DNA of 48,453 nucleotides, taken from Cristatella mucedo (taxonomy: Eukaryota > Bryozoa > Phylactolaemata > Cristatellidae). Below the pieces are notes generated by a model. That model searched no databases. It was not told where the DNA came from and saw only the letters and a program-made list of their open reading frames with translations. Positions 1 to 48,453 of the stretch are shown here, in pieces. The stretch is taken from the NCBI GenBank assembly GCA_009760855.2, contig WPIO01000428.1, positions 1 to 48,453 on the forward strand, in the 5' to 3' direction. The translations under genes were made by a program, and so were the position numbers. Within the stretch, counting starts at the first letter, position 1. The number at the start of each line of letters is the position of its first letter.

Positions 1-452
1 GGACAAGCATTGTACCACCCGCTTTTCGGAAACTAACTGTTTACGTGTACCTAGCACGAACCTAAAATCCTTTGGAGAACGTGCCTTTACTTCGTATGTT
101 CTCAAAGCTTAAAAATCACTCCCGGCTTCCGTCATGACATCTCCTGACTTGATCAAATTAAAAAAAATTCAAAACGCTTTTATTTATGACAGTATGTAGT
201 GAGTTCCCGCGATTCGTCCTTCATGTGCTTGTGGGAGCTGACTCTACAAGCTGCCACTAACCACGTTTTCAAGAAGGTCCTGTGCACGTCACACCTAACC
301 ACGTTAGTCATGCTGTTTATCAAACATGATGCCACTCAACATTCCGCATTGTTTCCTTTGCTGCAAATGTGAAGCGCCTAGGCAGAAATTGAGTTCTCTG
401 AGGGTGCTTAATCAATTTTCTTATAACTATTATTATTATTATTTTGATTTTT
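1..452 (+). mobile_element. LINE-A 3' end fragment
   Basis: Begins in the RT C-terminal region (matches the copy at 1381-2755 from CATCGTACCACCCGC on), then the 3' UTR with the repeated GCTGACACTG/GCTGCCACTAACC motifs. It continues to the terminal hairpin region and an ATT-repeat tail. It is cut by the window start. Confidence 0.85.
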
Positions 453-470
453 ATTATCTGTCAGCCGTTA

Positions 471-635
471 TAGTAGACTAGATAAGGTGGTTGATTTTTA
501 CGACCTTGGCCCCGAGTTCGAGGGTTCGAATCCTGCAGTTGGCGGTTCTTTATCACCACCACAAGCGGTGTTGATAGCCGTAAAGATTCTTCTGTCACTT
601 TAAAAAATAGGCTGGTAAATCAGCTAGTAGTTTTT
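471..635 (+). mobile_element. SINE-2 copy a (tRNA-derived)
   Basis: Contains the canonical polymerase III B box GGTTCGAATCC and matches the copy at 36845-37028 across its length, including the self-complementary CCACCACAAGCGGTG block and the GTAAA-TTCTGTCAC block. It ends right where SINE-1 copy a starts. Confidence 0.75.
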
Positions 636-772
636 GCCGAGCCGGTTAGGTCCAGCCGTTAATGTGCTCGCCCCGACCAAGGTCTGGCTGAGTTCGAGGG
701 GTCAGGCCCCGAGGCATATATGGAGAGCCTGAACAGAGATTGAGTTCTGTTGGCGACCCATACAAATTATGA
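636..772 (+). mobile_element. SINE-1 copy a (tRNA-derived, LINE-A-like 3' end)
   Basis: The tRNA-like head begins GCCGAGCCGGTTAGGTCCAG, followed by GCTCGCCCCGACCAAGGTCT and CCCCGAGGCATAT. The tail GCCTGAACAGAGATTGAGTTCT copies the LINE-A terminus. It sits directly after SINE-2 copy a. Confidence 0.8.
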
Positions 773-1380
773 ATATTAATTCCTATTATCTGGTTAGCGT
801 CTATAGCTTTGTAGAGTTACTGAAAGATAGATGTTATATTATGGGCTCCCTCGATCGCCGAACTCCATTGTAATCTAAATTTATGTTGAGTGAGTTAGCC
901 ACTAGCATCCTTTAAAATTGTGCCAGTGTTAACTATGCACGGGTAGACGGCTGAAAAGAGCCGGGTAGTCAAAAGTGCGAATTGGTTGTTAAAGCTTTGG
1001 AAGTATTAGCATAGACGATTTAAACAATCTGTATTGTGATGAAGGTCAATGTAAAACATAGTCCATATTTCATTATGCCAACCTGCAAGGAATTTGGAAA
1101 TTACATGCATTAGAAAATTCAAAGGGAATTCATTTTAAACTGCAAGAGATAACATTCGAAAGTCTTTTAGCAATGTCACAATTCTTTCAGCTGCTAATGC
1201 CTATTGGTAAGTTCTCTAGACGAAAATGACACGATTCGTTTGTCTCTGCATCCAACTGATAATTCTCAAGATTGAACCACATTCTTTACAAACTATGTCT
1301 GCTCTATGTGAATGCAAGCAAGATTATTTATCTTAAAACGGGATAAGCAAAAGCTAATCACGTAGTTTTTATCTGCTTGT

Positions 1381-2755
1381 TTTGCTCGATCTTACGGCAG
1401 CTTTTGACACTATTGATCACAAAGTCCTTCTAGAGCCCCTCTCATTTCGCCTAGGCATCACTGGCGCTGCTCTGCAGTGGTTCAGGTCCTATTTCAGTGG
1501 GAGACCCCAGAGCATTGACGTGAATGGACAAAGATCATCTACAATACCTCTAAAATATGGAGTACCTCAGGGCTCCGTGCTAGGTCCGGTTCTTTTCACG
1601 GTTTATACTCTCCCTTTTGCTGATGTGATTGCCAAGCACAATCTAGGCTTTCACTTCTGTGCGGATGACACTCAGTTGTACCTTTGCTTTGATCCCTCAC
1701 AGCCTTCGAGCACCTCAAACTCTCTAAACTCACTTGCTGCATGCATTGATGACATCCGCGCATGGATGGCAGCAAATTTTCTAAAACTAAACGATGATAA
1801 AATTAACTTACTAGTTATAGAAAAGTCCGGTGTGATTCAGAGATTGGAAAGGCTGACTCTCAAAATTGGCTCTACCAGATTATCTCCTGTTGCATCAGCT
1901 CGAAATCTAGGTGTCATATTCCAAAGTGACCTCTCGTTAGACGACCATATCAGCTCCACAGTCGAATCTGCCTATTCTAAGCTTCATAACATTGCTAAAA
2001 TTCGGGCATGTTTAGGTAAGGTAACCACGTCCAAGTTGGTCCATGCATTCGTGACATCCCTTCTCGACTTCTGCAACACACTGCTTACTGGCCTACCAGC
2101 ATGTGCGATCAGGCGATTGCAGCTGGTGCAAAACTCTGCAGCTAGGCTTGTCTGTCGTGAGCGTCGCAGTTGCCACATTACTCCACTTCTCGCCGACCTG
2201 CACTGGCTACCAGTCAAGCAACGGATTGACTTCAAGGTTTTGTCGCTCACTTTTAGGTTCCTTGATTCGATGGCTCCAACCTATCTCTCAGATATACTAA
2301 ACCATCAGGCCGAGCATCGTACCACCCGCTTTTCGGAATCCAACAGTGTACAAGTACCTCATACAAACCTCAAATCTTTTGGAGACCGTGCATTTAGTTC
2401 GTATGCTCCCAATGCCTGGAACTCCGTCCGACCTGCGTCAGAACATCCCCTGACCTGACCGCATTTAAAAATAACTTAAAAACACACCTATTTAGGGCAG
2501 CATTTAGCGGGTCCCTGTGATTCGTCCTTGATGTGCTTATGCGTGCTGACACTGTTCATGCTGCCACTAACCACATTCGCATGCTGACCCTGTGCATGTC
2601 ACCCCTAACCATGTTATTCGTTGTGTTTGTTTTTCAAGCACGATTTTACTTACCATTCAATTGCATTTCCCTTTGCAGCAAATGTAAAGCGCCTAGAAAA
2701 AGATGAAGATTCTCTGAGGGCGCTTTATCAAGTGTATTATTATTATTAATTTTAT
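1381..2755 (+). mobile_element. LINE-A, 5'-truncated copy with most of the reverse transcriptase palm and thumb
   Basis: Non-LTR (CR1/L2-like) retrotransposon. The reading frame 1382-2458 starts at LDLTAAFDTIDHK and includes GVPQGSVLGPVLFTVYT, the catalytic box FCADDTQLYL, and LKLNDDK. The frame closes as SEHPLT-stop because a base is missing near 2424 compared with the copies at 25.8 and 38.5 kb. The 3' UTR carries a perfect 8-bp stem AAAGCGCC...GGCGCTTT and an ATT tail at about 2739-2750. The 5' truncation falls inside the RT domain. Confidence 0.93.
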
Positions 2756-3756
2756 TATCAATCTTTTTTGTTTAATTAGCTAAAGGCTGACTTGGGCCAA
2801 TACGGCCATTATCGTGCTGCTTGCAGGCGTGCCTGCTCATACTTTATAACCAATGCCTTAGTAGAATTTTCCTGAAAGTAGCAGAGCTCAGCTGTCGTAC
2901 TAGCTTGACCTATTATTACGTAACTACATTTAGCCCTTCTAGCTGAATGATTCATTGGCCATTTATAACGAAATAATATTATTTTCGTATAGGATTGTAA
3001 GAGAGGCTTTTACTTCCTGGGAACATTACATCGCCCTTCTACGGCAAGCAAACAGAAGCTCCTAATTATTACGCCTGGGCAAGCATTCAAAAACAGGAGC
3101 ATCACTGCGGCCTTCTGATTAGTAGGACTCTCAGTGAGTGTGCTGTTAATCATGCACAGGTTAGCGTAGAACGCAGGAAAAAGACAAGACATGCATCCGA
3201 ACAATGCATTCGAGTACGTTAACTTGTTCTATATTACAGCTCTCACTGTTCCATACTAACCTGAATAAAAAATAAATGAGAATTCTTTCGGACATGAAAA
3301 ACAATTCATGGAAAGTACCGAACTATCTTTTGCTCCTTTTAGAATTTGATTACCGCACGGTATAGTATGCAAGTGCAGAGACACGGTATTATCGCTAACA
3401 CCGCTACTTCCGAAACTTTGCTCGCGAGCAATACTCAGCTGAGTGACTAGTCACTGCATTGCTTCACATAGGCAACAGCAAGACCAGACTGCACACAAAA
3501 TAAACTACTAGTTTTCTCGGGGGCACTGGCTTTTTACTATGAACATCGGTAGGGAGACTGAAAGCTTTGCGAGACCTATTAGTTGTAGCATTCTCCGTTT
3601 AATGACCTATTTTTGAGGCCCTTTCAGGATTCATTCGCTGTGAAACCCATATCGAGCCGACTTAGTCAGCGATTATAGCGAAGCTTCCGTAAACGAAATG
3701 ATCAGACAGACGGACTGACCTTGCTGACCTTGCTGCATCTAATGCAGCGTACTCAC
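2756..3756. other. Unassigned sequence left of candidate signal-peptide exon
   Basis: No LINE or SINE match and no convincing exon was seen. A 64-codon minus frame at 3010-3204 lacks motifs. If the 3757-3841 exon is real, this is its first intron. Confidence 0.5.
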
Positions 3757-3841
3757 ATAAAAGCTGCGATCCTCCGAGAGTCGAGCATGCTGGCAGTGCC
3801 AGTGCCGCCAGGGTCGCCACGATTGCCACCACTCTCTCCAT
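3757..3841 (-). CDS. Candidate first coding exon (signal peptide) of a second minus-strand gene
   Basis: ATG is followed by 28 codons and one base, then a strong donor T|GTGAGTACG. The peptide is MERVVAIVATLAALALPACS followed by TLGGSQLL. A basic residue, a hydrophobic core and an A-x-C/S-type end form a typical signal peptide. GC content is higher than in the surroundings. The rest of the gene would lie to the left, and no second exon was recognised before position 1. The same orientation as the DBH-like gene 2.5 kb upstream makes a tandem relative possible, but nothing in this exon proves the family. Confidence 0.5.
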
Positions 3842-4028
3842 CGTTAACCTGCAAGTGAGTCTACTCCGTCGCTGCCCCAGCAGGTTGCATAACGAGCTTC
3901 CCGAACCTCTCCTCTTGGGAAGGCGGCATCGGCTAAGCCGACATTCTACTGGCTGACAATTATAATTGGGGAGACCACTGTGTTAAAGGTTAGTGGCGGA
4001 CAGGCTGGGTGAATTCAGCATTTGCACA

Positions 4029-4450
4029 ACAGTGCATTGCTTAAACCGTGAGTGCAAATATTGATTCTCCTGAGCGACTACCATTTATAGGCCACAGTAC
4101 GGCATCTTCGATTGGCCAGCTAAATGGGCCTTTCCATGAATGCCTATTCGCCGATTTCCTCAGGGTACCGTCGCTATGAAGCACAACAATTGAGTTAAAG
4201 GCTAATGGCTGACATAATGCGTCTGCTAAGTTCTGGTAAAACAGTACATTTCCCGTGCCAAGAGTGTCAATGCTGATTCCTGCGACTACCTACCACTTAC
4301 AAACTACAGTGCAGTGTCTTTGATTTGCCAGCGCAATGGGTCTTCCCTTGAAATTCCTCGTCACCCGTCACACTGGGTGCCATCAAAATGCAGCACAGCT
4401 GAACAGGGTTTAAGAAAAGACAGCTGGCTATTTCAACGGAGATTAGGGCT
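4029..4450. repeat. Diverged direct tandem duplication, period about 212 bp
   Basis: Unit 1 (about 4029-4240) and unit 2 (about 4241-4450) line up over most of their length. Matching blocks include ACAGTGCATT/ACAGTACATT at the starts, GATTC-CTG-GCGACTACC, CTACAGTGC, GATTTGCCAGC/GATTGGCCAGC, AATGGG and AAGCACAACA/GCAGCACAGC. It is not one of the LINE or SINE families here. It sits 190 bp upstream of the candidate signal-peptide exon, so it may be a duplicated control region. Confidence 0.6.
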
Positions 4451-4529
4451 TCCAATTGCTCGCTTAAAGTGCACGTAAGTAAATTCCATAATGTATGCTT
4501 TTCTAAGAATGTATTATAGCCCACACTGT

Positions 4530-4777
4530 ATTTAGTGGGTCCGTGTGATTCGTCCTTCATGTGCTCGTGCATGCTGACACTGTGCACGCTGCCACTAACC
4601 ACATTTGCATGCTGACCCTGTGCATGTTAGCCCTAACCATTTTATTCATGTTGTTTAATAAGCATGATATTACTCACCATTCAATTGAATTTCTCTTTGC
4701 AGCAAATGTAAAGCGCCTAGAAAGAGATTGAGTTCTCTGAGGGTGCTATATCAAATGCATTATTATTATTATTATTA
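4530..4777 (+). mobile_element. LINE-A 3' UTR fragment
   Basis: Starts GTGGGTCCGTGTGATTCGTC and runs through the GCTGACACTGTGCACGCTGC block and AAAGCGCCTAGAAAGAGATT hairpin to an ATTATT tail. It is a severely 5'-truncated insertion with no coding sequence. Confidence 0.9.
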
Positions 4778-4880
4778 AATGCTCAGGCAGTCAAAGCCAA
4801 ACCGGTGTGAACATGGAAGCTGGTTAACAATGGCGTGGAAAAGATGTTACTAGTCAGCAGAGAATTAAACGACGTCCAGG

Positions 4881-5290
4881 CTCAGTCCTGTCCTGTTGGC
4901 GCCCTCAGGTGCGGACAATAAATTAGCTGTTCCATTCCTCGCTTAAACACGGTAGGCGACAGAAGCTTTAGCTCTGCAGATCCTAGACTGTGAAACTCGC
5001 TTCCACAATTTTCTTGCGCATCGACAACAACACTCCTACTGCCGACTGTGGCTCATCCTTTCCAGCATTCCTGAGCTGCTACTTGCATGCTACTCACAAC
5101 CTCAACTGCTCTCCTGACTCTGCCATGCTTCCCAATTTCTCTTTGTTGCATGAGGCGAACTCGGTTGGCTACCGAATGCGAACCGAAAGCCAGTTAGGCT
5201 GTGAGTGGGCTCAACAATACTCTCCTGCGTAACACCCACCTGGTGTTTAGGACTTCGTGGAGTTACAGACGGAGATATATTACATTAAAT
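4881..5290 (+). mobile_element. LINE-B 3' end fragment
   Basis: Second LINE family. It covers the end of the RT frame (TAGCTGTTCCATTCCTC onward, with GGCGACAGAAGCTTTAGCTC). It ends GAGTTACAGACGGAGATATA and a TTACATTA tail. It matches the 3' part of the copy at 21426-23775. Confidence 0.85.
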
Positions 5291-6232
5291 TTAGAGGGCC
5301 ATCACCGAACAAGTGCTGAGATTTCAAGAGGCTAACTTAGTTCGGTCCTCGCGATTTTAAAAGAAATATTTGAACATGTATTTTATAAAAATGGTGCTAT
5401 GGTTGTTTTGCTTCATTTAATAGCAGGCTTTTATCTCTTTGTAATTCAACTAAAGTGTTAGAGCAATAACTTCTCCATCTTCAAGATACAGCACAATTCT
5501 TCTGGTTACCAGGCCCTAATTCAGGCAGTTCTGTCAAGGTTTCCAAATTTTTTATGTAATCACCAGGTGCGATACAATTTATATTAAGGTGCCTTTCATA
5601 CTAAATTTTTGTAATTGTCTGGTTGGCCATAGTAGTACCGTCGAACTACCATTATACTGAGACATCCCATCTTATTTTAAATCTTTGGCAATGCATACCG
5701 TTAATTCTTTGAATAAATTCGTCCGTATGAATTACCAATACCGGATATATCAGCTCCATTGTTGCTAGACTCTCTCAGCATCAAATTACACTGCAGCAGA
5801 GCGTCAAATTCAACTGCAGCCTCAATAGTTGTGGAATAACAATTCGGGGGTTAACCTCATGGATATCTGTCTCAGACCACAGATGTCATAGGCTTGTAGT
5901 TGTTTTTCAGCATGCGTGCTATTTCCTCCTCAAGAAAGCAACGGTTATAATCGCTTTTCCACGATCTTAGGCTGACGACGTAAGACCTTTTGTGTGGGTT
6001 AGCATGCTGCTAGGTCTTAAATTGGTCACGGTGTCGTACCTCTAATCGACTAGGTGGTGTAGATATTTAGACGTGACGAGGCTCGTCTGCTAAGGTATTA
6101 TTGCGTTACAAATATCGAATGACCTAGTAAGTGCAAAGCGAGCATGTTTAAACTTGGTGAAATGGTTATAAAAGCATATACGATATCACGATATGATAAT
6201 CATGCAAATAATTTGTGGAAATATTTAGGAAA
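5291..6232. other. Intergenic sequence between the two minus-strand genes
   Basis: AT-rich, with no repeat family recognised and no supported exon. It lies downstream of the DBH-like polyadenylation signal. Confidence 0.5.
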
Positions 6233-6238
6233 TTTATT
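6233..6238 (-). promoter_or_regulatory. Polyadenylation signal AATAAA of DBH-like gene
   Basis: AATAAA on the minus strand, about 170 bases after the TAA stop at 6409. The intervening 3' UTR includes a GC-rich inverted stretch (CTGCCGGTGCCGGC). No closer canonical hexamer was seen. Confidence 0.55.
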
Positions 6239-6408
6239 GCTGATCCATTAATCACTCAGATGAAATAAATTCTAGAATTAGTGCAATCTTGAGTAAATAT
6301 CGTTTCATTTACATATGATATAGAGTTCTGATGCCACCAGAGCATATGGTTACGACCAGACTTTCGCACACTCAGTTGGCCGGCACCGGCAGCCGTAGTT
6401 CTATGCTA

Positions 6409-47862
<41,454 letters not shown>

Positions 47863-48453
47863 CTAAAAAAATTAGCACAACTATGCAAAAATTCTAACAA
47901 CTGGCCTTTTTGAAACATTTGGCATCCAAGAATTTTCAAAATAATGCAAATATGTAGTACCGATCAAGTTATCTGTAGGATACGGCGACATATTATAGGT
48001 ACTGCTAATATCTTGAGCTGCTAGAGTGCTATAGCTGACTCATTCCGAGTATTTGTAAGGCGCCTAACTTTAATTTTCCATCTAAAGCTCAAGACACCGC
48101 TCTTAGATACTAGCATTGTTAAACCATTTTGAGAAACAAATAATTATGCATGAGTATCTTTCCCCCTGAGCTTCGAAGCGTCATCATGCATCAATAATCT
48201 ACAGGAGTTCTAGTGCTAGGAAATGAAATAAGAAATACGTTAGTCCCGAAAGCGTGATGCATTAAGCAATATTTTCTTCAGAAAGTCAGTCAAGCGCCTA
48301 CGTGAGTAAAAATTTCTCTTTTGTTAGGGCATACGGCATCGAGTACATGCCTTGCCATTAATCAATAGTACAACTAACCATCGCAGTGGTCCATATGTCT
48401 CATGCATGCTTCCGAACTACTGCAACCTGAGACTCAATTCTGACTAGATAATC
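47863..48453. other. Right edge: intron upstream of first visible DBH-like exon
   Basis: No earlier DOMON exon or signal peptide was found here. The start of the gene must be farther right. Confidence 0.5.

Noticed and set aside
636-772. tRNA gene suggested by A- and B-box-like words
   Set aside because: The sequence recurs eight times with a LINE-like tail and no complete tRNA fold; it is a SINE.
4297-4602. 101-codon minus-strand frame
   Set aside because: Runs from LINE-A 3' UTR antisense into the tandem duplication; no motif or splice support.

Overview
This is a window of an invertebrate animal nuclear genome. It is AT-rich, its gene has spliced exons with GT/AG borders, and it is full of non-LTR retrotransposon pieces, tRNA-derived SINEs and long dinucleotide microsatellites. 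No bacterial, organellar or viral features were seen. The species cannot be named from the sequence.

The main host gene lies on the minus strand and spans almost the whole window (about 47.86 kb down to 6.41 kb). It encodes a copper type II, ascorbate-dependent monooxygenase of the dopamine beta-hydroxylase / MOXD1 (DBH-like) family. Eleven exons are supported by joined reading phase, splice sites and family motifs: the end of the DOMON domain (47.7 and 43.2 kb), the N-terminal copper domain (43.0, 37.6, 25.3 kb), the C-terminal copper domain (20.3, 15.7, 15.4, 12.5 kb), and a Ser/Thr-rich tail ending in a hydrophobic segment (6.6 and 6.4 kb). A polyadenylation signal follows at 6.23 kb. The signal peptide and start of DOMON lie to the right of the window. 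At least one exon between 12.47 and 6.74 kb is not securely found; a candidate is at 11.26 kb. The copper ligands HH, H and HxH are present, but the expected CuM methionine appears to be Phe.

Left of this gene, also on the minus strand, 3757-3841 looks like the first coding exon of another secreted protein. It could be a tandem relative, but that is not shown. A diverged 212-bp tandem duplication lies upstream of it. On the plus strand, inside an intron, 41737-41786 looks like a signal-peptide first exon of a possible nested gene.

Much of the remaining sequence is repeat. LINE-A (CR1/L2-like, 3' tail of ATT repeats) has about fifteen pieces; the best are 25565-28512 and 38145-39290. LINE-B (another CR1/L2-like family, ending in a TTACA-type tail) has about seven; the best is 21426-23775. 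SINE-1 (eight copies) is tRNA-derived, and its 3' end copies the terminal hairpin of LINE-A, suggesting it uses LINE-A reverse transcriptase. SINE-2 (three copies) has a canonical B box. Region 29.39-33.70 kb is a stack of nested insertions whose order can be read from target-site duplications. A 360-bp inverted-repeat element at 47.2-47.56 kb has a core that is almost pure TA microsatellite.
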